From Debaryomyces hansenii CBS767 (lineage: Eukaryota > Ascomycota > Pichiomycetes > Serinales > Debaryomycetaceae): a DNA stretch of 64,000 nucleotides. A model generated the notes under the pieces. The model worked only from the letters and a program-made list of their open reading frames with translations, had not been told where the DNA came from and did no database searches. The stretch spans positions 62,001-126,000 of the forward strand of contig NC_006044.2 in assembly GCF_000006445.2 (NCBI RefSeq), given 5' to 3'. A program made the position numbers and the translations under genes. Below are positions 34,931 through 43,613 of this stretch, one piece after another (positions within the stretch are counted from its first letter, which is position 1; each line of letters opens with the position of its first letter).

Positions 34931-37030
34931 TTATGATAATTCATTTATCACTTTTTGCAAGACACATTGTTCTTGCTTAATTAAGTTATATATGATATCC
35001 TGTCTGACTTTTGTAGAAGCCTTCATGCTAGTATAGTCATTATATCTCGATAAACGGTTTTGACACCAAGTTTTAATCAATTGATGAATTTCTTCATGAT
35101 GAGAAGTATTCTCAAATGGAAGAAGTAAATGGAATATTCTTTTACATAATTTCCTGCTACTTTGACAATTGACTAGTTTTGCATGAAATAGTTTATATGG
35201 CATTAAGAAAATTTCAAGTAATGCATAAGTTTGAGGAGATAATGAGCCATCGTATCTAACAACTGGAGATAATTGCCAGGTTTCTGGAGTAGCATTATCA
35301 GCCATCTCCTCCTCTTCTTCTTCTGCACAACATCCATGACCCTCCTCATGCTCATGATGTTCATGGTTATCTTCATCTTGATGATTGGTTTTGTATTCGT
35401 TTACTAAATCATTCACTATATCGAATCCAACTTCTTCATACCACTGTATTTTTGTGTCAAGCTGTTTCACCTTAATACCTGAATTTTTCTGTCTATAATT
35501 CTTTAAGTATGAAAACATCTGAACTGATAGGATACATGAGTCGTTGACATTTGGTTCTTTAAAGTCGTTTACAAAACCATATCGTTGCAATAAATATGGA
35601 TTAGATAAAGTGTTACCGTACGTATTGAATAATTCGTTGCTGTTTTTCTCTATTGGCGGGATTGTTAATACAATATCACAACATTGTGAACTATCTGAGA
35701 GTTGGACAGCTAATTCTTCTTCTGCTGACATTGAATGGCCCATTTGAGGATCTTGCATAACTTCAGTAGCTTCAGCGTCTTCATCTTCACTCAATGATAA
35801 AGTAGAGACTTCCTCATCACTTTTCGCTGTTTCCGCCTCTGAATCTTGTTCGTTTTCAAGTTCCTCTTCCATATCTTTTATATAGTCCATAGTAATTTCA
35901 GATATTTCAGGGACTTCCTCAGTATCAGATTCTGGGTCACTAGGATGCTCATCATGTTCGTGGCTATCATCATTTTCCTCATTTTCCTCAGAATCGGACG
36001 AGCTAGCGAGATCGTCTTCAGCCAAGTCGTCTTCATCATCCTCTTCTTGTTCTTCTTCTTCTCCTTCTCCCTCCTCTTCTTGTTCTTCTTCTTCTCCTTC
36101 TCCCTCCTCTTCTTGTTCGTCACTCCCAAAGTTGACGTCATCTTCTTCTATTTCCTCGATCATTTCTTCATCTTGTCCGTCATCGTGATTGTCACAATCT
36201 GGTTCACCACAAATTGCACATACATCGTCTCCGTCGCAGACAAAATGGACATTCTCTCTACCTTGAATTTTTGGAGTCCCACCTTCCTGTTTCATAACAG
36301 GGACTATGTGATTATATAAATCTGCTCCAGGAACTAAAGAGAGACCGTGGAAGTCATCGACCGCAAATGCTCTGGATATGACCGTTTGGACTAATTTTGC
36401 AAATGAGACCACTTTTTCAAAATGATTACTCATTAAATACGATTCCAATTCATTGTTCTTTGAAGGTAATTGCAAATCAAATATCTCGGGCATACCAGCG
36501 TATTTTTTGTTGATGTCAGCAAAACGAATGCACTCAATATAAAATTGAACCAATTCGTCACTGTTTAGCATCCCCAACAAATCACACTCGGTGTTTTTAA
36601 GCATCTCCTTCTCTTCGTCAGTCCACAAGCAAATAGGAACATTGGAAAATTCATTGTTTTCCTGTTTTGGGTCGATGGTAGAAACATAATCAAACCACGG
36701 CGAATTTTTGCCAGCAGATAATTCGTAGATAAATGAAATCACCACACTGTGCATGCCCTTAGTCAAATTCACTTCTGGGTTATTTGAATGTAACTCATTG
36801 AAGTCATTGAGCAAGTTACAAATAAAAGTGTTCTTAGACGATAAAATATTGGCCTTGGGAATCCGAAGTAGTAAGTTATCTTCCTCTTCACTATTATCAA
36901 TATTGAGAAATACACCGACTCCACTAGTAGTACTAGATTTCCCTACACTCAAAATATCGGCATTCCAGAATGCATTCTTTTCGAGCCATCCCAATACCTT
37001 ATCAACTTTATCTGAATCTGTGCTGGACAT
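34931..37030 (-). CDS. SET-domain protein lysine methyltransferase (Rubisco-LSMT/RKM/EFM type) with a large acidic insert
   Basis: A 699-residue protein. The split SET domain begins FWNADILSVGKSS with LLLRIPKANILSSKN at 54-67, continues with FDYVSTID, and has the core motif LVPGADLYNH at 232-241. The Rubisco-LSMT substrate-binding fold follows in the C-terminal third. An exceptionally long acidic insert (~285-445) includes an 11-residue unit repeated twice. Cysteines at 265, 271, 274 and 279 with His282 may bind zinc, and a His/Glu-rich patch ending in Cys-Cys lies near 575. Relatives methylate ribosomal proteins (Rkm2-4) or eEF1A (Efm1). RKM3 adjoins RPL4A in S. cerevisiae, so RKM3 is possible, but I cannot decide among them. 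Confidence 0.88.
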   Translation of the reverse strand: MSSTDSDKVDKVLGWLEKNAFWNADILSVGKSSTTSGVGVFLNIDNSEEEDNLLLRIPKANILSSKNTFICNLLNDFNELHSNNPEVNLTKGMHSVVISFIYELSAGKNSPWFDYVSTIDPKQENNEFSNVPICLWTDEEKEMLKNTECDLLGMLNSDELVQFYIECIRFADINKKYAGMPEIFDLQLPSKNNELESYLMSNHFEKVVSFAKLVQTVISRAFAVDDFHGLSLVPGADLYNHIVPVMKQEGGTPKIQGRENVHFVCDGDDVCAICGEPDCDNHDDGQDEEMIEEIEEDDVNFGSDEQEEEGEGEEEEQEEEGEGEEEEQEEDDEDDLAEDDLASSSDSEENEENDDSHEHDEHPSDPESDTEEVPEISEITMDYIKDMEEELENEQDSEAETAKSDEEVSTLSLSEDEDAEATEVMQDPQMGHSMSAEEELAVQLSDSSQCCDIVLTIPPIEKNSNELFNTYGNTLSNPYLLQRYGFVNDFKEPNVNDSCILSVQMFSYLKNYRQKNSGIKVKQLDTKIQWYEEVGFDIVNDLVNEYKTNHQDEDNHEHHEHEEGHGCCAEEEEEEMADNATPETWQLSPVVRYDGSLSPQTYALLEIFLMPYKLFHAKLVNCQSSRKLCKRIFHLLLPFENTSHHEEIHQLIKTWCQNRLSRYNDYTSMKASTKVRQDIIYNLIKQEQCVLQKVINELS
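36041..36118 (-). repeat. 33-bp tandem repeat inside the acidic insert
   Basis: A 33-bp unit at 36041 recurs at 36074, with a partial third at 36107, encoding repeats of GEGEEEEQEEE. In-frame purine-rich minisatellite, likely to vary in length between strains. Confidence 0.9.
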
Positions 37031-37880
37031 GTTCTATACACCCGATAACGTTTCGATCTCATCTCTCTTGGACTTAATTATGGCCCTATTAACCAGATCA
37101 TAGACTATGTGCAGGGTTTACTCGAGAGCCCTAGCGCTTAAACTTTTATGATACAAAAAGCGCATAAGCGCACCCATCGCTTAAAAAAAAATTCTCATCG
37201 GTGACCCGGACATACACTGGGTATAAATAGTACCCATTCCCCTGTGCTCCCTTAGTCTGAACAGTATCATCAGTAGTGGTTATACTATCTCTTAATAGAT
37301 ATATAACTTGTACTATTTATAGTACACTACATAAAGACCTTAGTTTTATCCTAAGTACACCACATTAGTGCTTGTGTGAATTGGGTATTACGTATCAGCT
37401 AAGTGTTTTTTGACCTTTTTAACAGATTGGCCACAATCAACACTTCGTTTCCGGTCTCTTAGAATTTAGTGCATTTGTGTCTTCGTATAGTTCTGACAAC
37501 GTAGATTGGAGCCATTTATGGCTGTGATTGATTATGATCAGATTAAGACACGATGCTACATTCATCCATTTGTAAGTCTCGTTTAGAGGTGTAGACGTGT
37601 AGATATGTGAGCACTGATTTTTAGAGCTTTGATGGAGAATTTCGCTATTTCCATCATGCCTACTGCATTTACGACCCAATTCTAGTTAATATGTACTGGT
37701 CCTAGACGTCTCTGCTACGTTTGGCACAGTAAAAGTAACAAAAAAAGAAAATTTTTCGGGTATTAAATCACGTGATCGCTGTGATTCCTTTTGGTCAACC
37801 ACCAGAATTCGTTTATAAGATGATGATTAAACATTGGAATATTCGATATCTAGTCGACGCATACAGCAAAACCTTACAAT
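37031..37880. other. Divergent intergenic region SET methyltransferase / PAM16
   Basis: 850 bp without a supportable gene. It holds CTCATCGG near 37194 (PAC-like, after a nine-A run), a segment at about 37195-37400 with TATA-like and short repeated TACTATTTATAGTAC sequence that could be a solo LTR remnant, and an E-box at 37769. A minus-strand ORF at 37437-37679 lacks protein-like features. Confidence 0.5.
37769..37774. promoter_or_regulatory. Palindromic Cbf1-type E-box upstream of PAM16
   Basis: ATCACGTGAT, a 10-bp palindrome around CACGTG, 107 bp upstream of the PAM16 ATG. In CTG-clade yeasts Cbf1 is known to act at mitochondrial and ribosomal genes. Confidence 0.5.
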
Positions 37881-38267
37881 ATGGCTCACAGATTATTAGT
37901 TAATGTCATCTTCACCGGTGCATCTGTTTTCGGCCGTGCTTTCACCGAGGCATACAAGCAAGCGGCCAAGGCCACCGCTTCTACACCTCAAGGTGGTGCA
38001 GCCAAATCTACATCCGTTGGTGGTATTCCAACTGACGAAGCGCTCAAGATCTTAGACTTGAAGAAAACCGACTTATCGGTTGCTAAAATTGACGAGAAAT
38101 ATGCGTACTTGTTCGATGTGAATTCGAAAGACAAGGGGAACTCATTTTATTTACAGTCTAAGGTGTACTATGCGATGGATAGTCTTCGTAAGGAGTTGGA
38201 CTACCTTGATAAATTGAAAAAGACGAAAGATGGTAGTCAGGGCGAAGCCGGTCCTACGCTGACTTGA
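37881..38267 (+). CDS. PAM16: Presequence translocase motor subunit Pam16/Tim16
   Basis: A 128-residue protein with the Pam16 pattern. The N-terminal hydrophobic segment (AHRLLVNVIFTGASVFGRAF) attaches it to the TIM23 complex at the inner membrane. A low-complexity Ala/Thr/Ser linker follows. The degenerate J domain (EALKILDLKKTDLSVAKIDE, then KYAYLFDVN and SFYLQSKVYYAMDSL) lacks the HPD motif. Pam16 pairs with Pam18 and restrains its stimulation of mtHsp70 during import of preproteins. In S. cerevisiae PAM16 and the SET3 paralogue SET4 are neighbours, as PAM16 and the SET3-like gene are here. Confidence 0.96.
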   Translation: MAHRLLVNVIFTGASVFGRAFTEAYKQAAKATASTPQGGAAKSTSVGGIPTDEALKILDLKKTDLSVAKIDEKYAYLFDVNSKDKGNSFYLQSKVYYAMDSLRKELDYLDKLKKTKDGSQGEAGPTLT

Positions 38268-38816
38268 TAGTGTGTGTCATTGGTCCCTGACTTCCCTGTT
38301 TGCCATCACTTAGAACAAGAAGTCCGTTTTTCGGGAACTTTTTTCTGCGTTCCTCCTTACCACGTTGCATTTGACTTTTTATACAACCATGACATAACTT
38401 GACGTCTCTATCATTCACATCATATCGTGCCACACGAGTAGTTCTTCAGTTTCCATGCTAATTATTGGGATATTGCTTGGTCATATGCTAATTTTCAAAG
38501 TTCTACTTTGTTTTGACTCCTGTTTTCCACTAACTTGTAAATATATTCCTTTATAGTGTTTAATAGCATATCTGTACACCTTCTACTTGCCTGATATTAT
38601 AGCTTGAATGTAGTATACGATTATACGGTCGTATAGTGTTTCTTACACAAAACCAATTTATTGTATAATTAAATTCCTATGCAAATATGAAAAACAGTCA
38701 ATCAAGAGAGTTTTTTCTTGCTATTTGCTTTATATTACTCGATACTCATTGATATTTATACGTATAGGGTAGTTTCCGCTGGTGGTGTTATCTTTGCTTA
38801 CTTATAGGATAATATT
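38268..38816. other. Intergenic region PAM16 / SET3-like
   Basis: 549 bp of AT-rich promoter sequence. An imperfect palindrome around TATACGGTCGTATA lies near 38620-38633. No gene seen. Confidence 0.5.
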
Positions 38817-41800
38817 ATGAGTAATAATAACAACAAAGAGGAAGAACAACTTTTACAAGATGCATCAACTTTATTAATGTTTGCCAATGTGGCAGCTAAA
38901 CAACAGCAAGAACAGCTTGGAAATAAGGCGTCGCCAACACCGCCACCATCACAAATGCCAGTGCCGACGTTTCAATCGAATCCACAATCTCAGCATCTGT
39001 CAATATCCCCTCCGAGTCTGTTTCAGCCTTTAAGGACGCCACAACAGCCTTTCAGACAACAGCTTCAACTGCCGTTACAGCAACAGCAACCGCTTCATCA
39101 TATACAATCACAGCATCATATAAATAATGATAATAATTCACCGCAGACGGACAAAAAGATACAGGAGAGGTTTAAATTACAGCAGACGTACATAACATCT
39201 GGAGGCAAAATAACTCCACCTTCACAAACAAAGTCATTACCTGAATCATCTAGATCGTCCATTTCAGAAAATGCAACTACAATGAAACCAATGGATCCAA
39301 CTCAACAGCATGAACGGGGGATACCAGGGCACAGCAATTTTATTCAACAAGGACATAAACGCTCGTTGTCTTCTCCAGGAATGGAAGCTACTTCAATATC
39401 TCAAAGCCCACCTGTGTTGAATAACCAATCGCCAGGGCCTGCAAGCGTTGCTTTGTCAAGAGGCATTAATATCGAAAGCGGTAAGCGAAATAATAATAAT
39501 GCGATGATCGCTGCTGCTGCGCTAGCTGCTGCTGCTGATATCCCTTTACCGTTAATTAAAAAAAATGAAGAAGCTTTGAAAGATCAAAATGAATTTCAGC
39601 CAGAAAAATCATCAGTTGACGCTTCGTCGCTGGTGAAGGATGAAATTATAATTGACAACCGCGTAGACGAATCAGTAATGACAGAGCCCGAGGAAGAAGA
39701 TATAAATGAAACAGACGATGAACCGCAGTCAAAATTAAATACAAATATTAAATCGCCGGATACAAGCAATAAGGCGGAAGAGGTAGTTCAAGATAAAGAA
39801 GGGGTAGACGAAGAGAAACTACCTCCATTACCATCACAAGCAGTTTTTTCCGCTACGCCAAATGAAATCAATAGTAAATTATTGGAGACAACTGCACCGA
39901 CTGAAGCTATCACTTCTACTAGAGTACAATTCAAGCCTCCGCCTTTGTCATCTTATCAAGTTGATCCAGACTCAGGACTTATAGGATGTATATGTGGTAT
40001 TGAAGATGATGATGGATTTACTATCCAATGTGATGTGTGTTTTCGCTGGCAACATTGTTTATGCATGGATTTTGGAACTAACGATGAAGTTCCTGAAGAT
40101 GAGTATAAATGTTATTACTGTGACGAAGCAAAATGGGGAAAGTTCAATGCCAACCATTGTAGGGCAAGTACCTTAAGGAGATTGGAACTCGAAAAACTAT
40201 CTGATAAGAATGAACAAACTGAAGATGCTAAGCCATCGAACAAGAGAAAGCATCTGAGCACTGATCCTAAAAATGATGACAAAAAGAAGCGAAAAACATC
40301 GGAGAAACATAACGGCACGAACCAAGAAAAGATCAATGAAAACAAACCAGTTACGAAACTTGAAACTAACAATTATACTGATAGGACTATAAGCTCTGCC
40401 ACCGATTTTTTACCGAATAAGAGTAATGAATTACTAGATAATGGAATATCAGCAGAACAATACCAATCGGTATATTATAAATTGAAGGCCAATGATTATA
40501 AGAAAACTACCGTTAAAGCTTTCCTTGAAAGAGCTGGTACCCTATTCTATAACAAATTCAGTCAATTAAGCAAAAATGAACAAGATTCTTTTATTCCACA
40601 AGTCATGACATCTAATGAATTTAAGAATTTGAAATTTAGCAGTATAATATTACCAAATCAAGATGCATATCTACGTGAGAATAAGGAGTTGCGTAAAAAG
40701 CCAAAAAATTGTAATGGAACTTCTATTCAAGTCAAACTATATGCAGAAAATCAGAAACAAAAATTTAATGGTATAACGAGGTCAGGCTTGTTTATAACTG
40801 ATAAGGACTTGAAATATGAAAAAGAAATAATCGTTCCTCAAGAAACACCTATAATTGAATACTTAGGGGAAATTGATTTGTTTGATAATTACGTAAATGA
40901 CCAAGTAAACCAATATTCGGCCTTTGGAACTCCTAAACCGAAAGTGCTTAAGGTTGATTTAAATATATTCTCAGCTGACGATAACGATAAGTCTTTAGAA
41001 ATTGTGTCTGATTCCAGGTTTGTTGGTAATGAATCGAGATTTATAAGAAAAGCATGCCCAGCGACAAGCAATTGTAAAATTAAGCCAATTTACATTCCCG
41101 AAACTAATACTTTTAGGCTTTTAGTTGTCACATCTAAACCAATTATTTTATCTTCCAACACTAATGAAGAGGAACTAAGACTAGATTGGGAATGGGATCG
41201 CCTTCACCCAATAAGGAAAATGTATGCCACTAAGAAAACGAACAGTGAAGAACTTACGGAACCACTAAAGTTTGACCAATTTTCGGACCAGGATAAGGCA
41301 TATTTGATTACATCCATTGATCATATACTTCATTTTGTTGAATGTGGATGCTGTACTGCTAGTTCTGGGATAATACAAAATGGATGTGCGATATTTAAAG
41401 TAAAAAAGGCAACGTCCTATCTTTTAAGATCTACAAGAAAAGCATCTAATATAAGTAACATTAATCTTTCGAAGTCTCGCGAAGAGTTAATTATTCCAAA
41501 GAAACAAAGAAATTTTATATCCTGGGAAGAAAGGTTAATAGAGAGGGATAGGATTATTCAAATGGATTTACATGTCACTACCAATGAAAGTAGTGCTGAT
41601 TCAACTGATGGTAACAATCTTGAAAATAATCAAGAATCTAATGAAGAAAATCGTACTTCGAACCAAAAACATGATACTAATATTTCCATTGAAGATTCAA
41701 AGGTTTCAGAGGAATCTCTTCCTCTTTTTTTCACGCTTCCATTTAAGCAGCAGTTAATTGCGAAAGGTAGAAGATTGATAAAAGAAGTTGAATGCGATGA

Positions 41801-42209
41801 AATGAAACATGACAGCAATACAAATACTGCAGAGGAGAAAAATGGAATTGATAAACAGTCTGAATTTTTGTCTATTTCGGTTCCTGTTGTGCCTGAATTA
41901 GTTGTTCAAATACGTCAAAGCCTTGACAAAGAAATTGAACCAATAAACGAAATTAAGAGCACGGATGATGTTGAAACGGTAGAAACCAGTAACAATGTCA
42001 AAGTAGAACCTACGCTCTCTAAATCGAATAACTCGCTGTTTGTTACGTTAAATTCAGCAATAACTCCAACGCAATCCGCTGGTACCAATAAAGTTGAAAA
42101 TTCAGTAGCTTCGGTTGCTGAAGGTTCTACAGAAGAGAAAACGGTTGAAGCACCACCGCCTACGGTCAAAAAATTATCATTTGCCGATTATAAAAAGAAA
42201 ATGAAATAG
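38817..42209 (+). CDS. SET3: Set3-like PHD-finger and SET-domain protein (histone deacetylase complex scaffold)
   Basis: A 1130-residue protein. The first ~380 residues are disordered, with glutamine/proline-rich stretches (~75-105) and an alanine run (AAAALAAAADIPLPLIKK). A PHD finger lies at ~390-437 (CICGIEDDDGFTIQCDVC, RWQHCLCMDFG, YKCYYCDE). A SET domain spans ~605-795, with GLFI, EYLGEID and SRFVGNESRFIRKACP, where classical enzymes have an NHS motif; this suggests, as for Set3, no methyltransferase activity. Set3 is the scaffold of the Set3C deacetylase complex, reads H3K4me2 through its PHD, and in Candida controls morphogenesis. Position next to PAM16 and near GMH1 fits SET3/SET4 of S. 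cerevisiae. Confidence 0.92.
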   Translation: MSNNNNKEEEQLLQDASTLLMFANVAAKQQQEQLGNKASPTPPPSQMPVPTFQSNPQSQHLSISPPSLFQPLRTPQQPFRQQLQLPLQQQQPLHHIQSQHHINNDNNSPQTDKKIQERFKLQQTYITSGGKITPPSQTKSLPESSRSSISENATTMKPMDPTQQHERGIPGHSNFIQQGHKRSLSSPGMEATSISQSPPVLNNQSPGPASVALSRGINIESGKRNNNNAMIAAAALAAAADIPLPLIKKNEEALKDQNEFQPEKSSVDASSLVKDEIIIDNRVDESVMTEPEEEDINETDDEPQSKLNTNIKSPDTSNKAEEVVQDKEGVDEEKLPPLPSQAVFSATPNEINSKLLETTAPTEAITSTRVQFKPPPLSSYQVDPDSGLIGCICGIEDDDGFTIQCDVCFRWQHCLCMDFGTNDEVPEDEYKCYYCDEAKWGKFNANHCRASTLRRLELEKLSDKNEQTEDAKPSNKRKHLSTDPKNDDKKKRKTSEKHNGTNQEKINENKPVTKLETNNYTDRTISSATDFLPNKSNELLDNGISAEQYQSVYYKLKANDYKKTTVKAFLERAGTLFYNKFSQLSKNEQDSFIPQVMTSNEFKNLKFSSIILPNQDAYLRENKELRKKPKNCNGTSIQVKLYAENQKQKFNGITRSGLFITDKDLKYEKEIIVPQETPIIEYLGEIDLFDNYVNDQVNQYSAFGTPKPKVLKVDLNIFSADDNDKSLEIVSDSRFVGNESRFIRKACPATSNCKIKPIYIPETNTFRLLVVTSKPIILSSNTNEEELRLDWEWDRLHPIRKMYATKKTNSEELTEPLKFDQFSDQDKAYLITSIDHILHFVECGCCTASSGIIQNGCAIFKVKKATSYLLRSTRKASNISNINLSKSREELIIPKKQRNFISWEERLIERDRIIQMDLHVTTNESSADSTDGNNLENNQESNEENRTSNQKHDTNISIEDSKVSEESLPLFFTLPFKQQLIAKGRRLIKEVECDEMKHDSNTNTAEEKNGIDKQSEFLSISVPVVPELVVQIRQSLDKEIEPINEIKSTDDVETVETSNNVKVEPTLSKSNNSLFVTLNSAITPTQSAGTNKVENSVASVAEGSTEEKTVEAPPPTVKKLSFADYKKKMK

Positions 42210-42365
42210 GTTTTTACTTTCTTTGTTCATACTATTTAGTTAAATATATGCAGAAATAGAACGTTCTCATTTCCTTCATAAATGTTAAAGCCGTAAATTT
42301 GAATCTATAAAATAAGTCGCTATAGTAAGAGTTTCATATATGTTAATATATGGACATATAGAGGG

Positions 42366-42383
42366 ATGGTTCTATGTTACTGA
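42366..42383 (+). other. Short uORF overlapping the F-box gene start
   Basis: ATG GTT CTA TGT TAC TGA begins 8 bp before the main ATG at 42374 and ends 7 bp inside the coding region in another frame. If used, it would lower translation of the F-box protein. Confidence 0.5.
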
Positions 42384-43504
42384 AGTATAATTCAAACAAT
42401 GCCCAAATATGGAGCTCAAGCAATTGTGGTAGAAAAGGCCCCAGTCTTTTAGATTTACCAAATGAGTTGTTGACTAATATATTCGAATTCATGGTTCACG
42501 AAGACTTGAAGTTATTATTAAGCATTTTAAATGAAGTTCCAGATAGAAATGACCGTCTTTTTCGAATTGTGAACGATGTTGCCTACTCGTCAATTATTAT
42601 AACGAACTATTCAAAGCATCATTTTTATGAATTGGATGAATTGAAAAAAATAGTTCCAGCATACAAAGTGGACCGAAGTCTGATCTGGCGATTGGAAGAT
42701 ATCCTTGATGATGACACTATCCCACCTTTCCTATCTGACAATGCGTCCAAAAAGGTATCCTACGTATTTGGAAACAAAAATCCTGTAGCATCAATTCATA
42801 AAGTTATGAGACAATTTTGCAAGTACCTAAGCGGAAACCGAAATGGATTTAAGAAGATTACAAGTGAGATCAATTTGTTACTCAATGTGTCACCTTCGTT
42901 TGATACAATTGAGGAGTTCAAACGAAATTTTCAGGATTTAAATATTACTTTCTTGAATCGTGTAATCCGCCAGTCACCAGCTTTTAATGATCTTCGTCGA
43001 TTATATTTAGATGACGGCATTTATTTTCCATTTTCAAGTCAAAGATTGGATCTTAACAATATAATGATGCTAGATTCGCTCCAGGAATTATACTTGAACC
43101 ATTTAAATTTGCTGTCTGTTGAAAACCTACGATTACCTTCCTCTATTTTAACATTAGATCTTTCAAGTAATAATATTGTTAATCTTGAGGGCTTGAGAAT
43201 CCCCGATCTGCTTAAAAGACTAAACTTATCACGTAATAATATAACTTTCATCAGACGAAGCTTTTTCCCTGATGGGTTAGAAGAGCTTAATCTACGAAAT
43301 AATAGGCTAAACCTTTTAGCTGGTTGTATATTTCCTGAAAGTATACGAAATTTGGACTTGTCAGATAATTTTGTAAGAGATCTTAATTTTATAGTGCCAC
43401 AGGAGCTTGAATATTTGAACCTTCGACGCTGCCCCATAGAGAACATATGTATTGAAGCCAGGACTACTATTGCTAACAATAACATTGACATTGATCTCTA
43501 TTAA
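42374..43504 (+). CDS. F-box and leucine-rich-repeat protein
   Basis: A 376-residue protein. An F-box-like segment lies at ~25-60 (SLLDLPNELLTNIFEFMVHE), followed by an uncharacterised helical region. From ~200 to 365 there are at least seven leucine-rich repeats, with LQELYLNHLNLL, ILTLDLSSNNIVNLEGL, LKRLNLSRNNITFI, LEELNLRNNRLNLL, IRNLDLSDNFV and LEYLNLRRCPI. This architecture fits a substrate receptor of an SCF ubiquitin ligase, with Skp1 binding at the N-terminus. Lineage-specific F-box/LRR families occur in CTG-clade yeasts; I cannot match it to a named one. The gene converges on the YOR1-like gene with 109 bp between them, and a small uORF overlaps its start. Confidence 0.87.
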   Translation: MLLKYNSNNAQIWSSSNCGRKGPSLLDLPNELLTNIFEFMVHEDLKLLLSILNEVPDRNDRLFRIVNDVAYSSIIITNYSKHHFYELDELKKIVPAYKVDRSLIWRLEDILDDDTIPPFLSDNASKKVSYVFGNKNPVASIHKVMRQFCKYLSGNRNGFKKITSEINLLLNVSPSFDTIEEFKRNFQDLNITFLNRVIRQSPAFNDLRRLYLDDGIYFPFSSQRLDLNNIMMLDSLQELYLNHLNLLSVENLRLPSSILTLDLSSNNIVNLEGLRIPDLLKRLNLSRNNITFIRRSFFPDGLEELNLRNNRLNLLAGCIFPESIRNLDLSDNFVRDLNFIVPQELEYLNLRRCPIENICIEARTTIANNNIDIDLY

Positions 43505-43613
43505 GTATAATTATATCAAGTATTAATTATTTATTACTAATTATTATTATATAGTATCTTAACTATCCGATTTCTTTTTAAATTTTGAAATAATACGATA
43601 TCACTTCAGTTTA

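Noticed and set aside
35846..36319. 157-codon plus-strand ORF rich in Phe/Leu
   Set aside because: It is the antisense of the acidic insert (GAA/GAG tracts read as TTC/CTC) of the SET gene.
37437..37679. 80-codon minus-strand ORF between SET and PAM16 genes
   Set aside because: Begins amid non-coding sequence without homology features; low protein-like composition.
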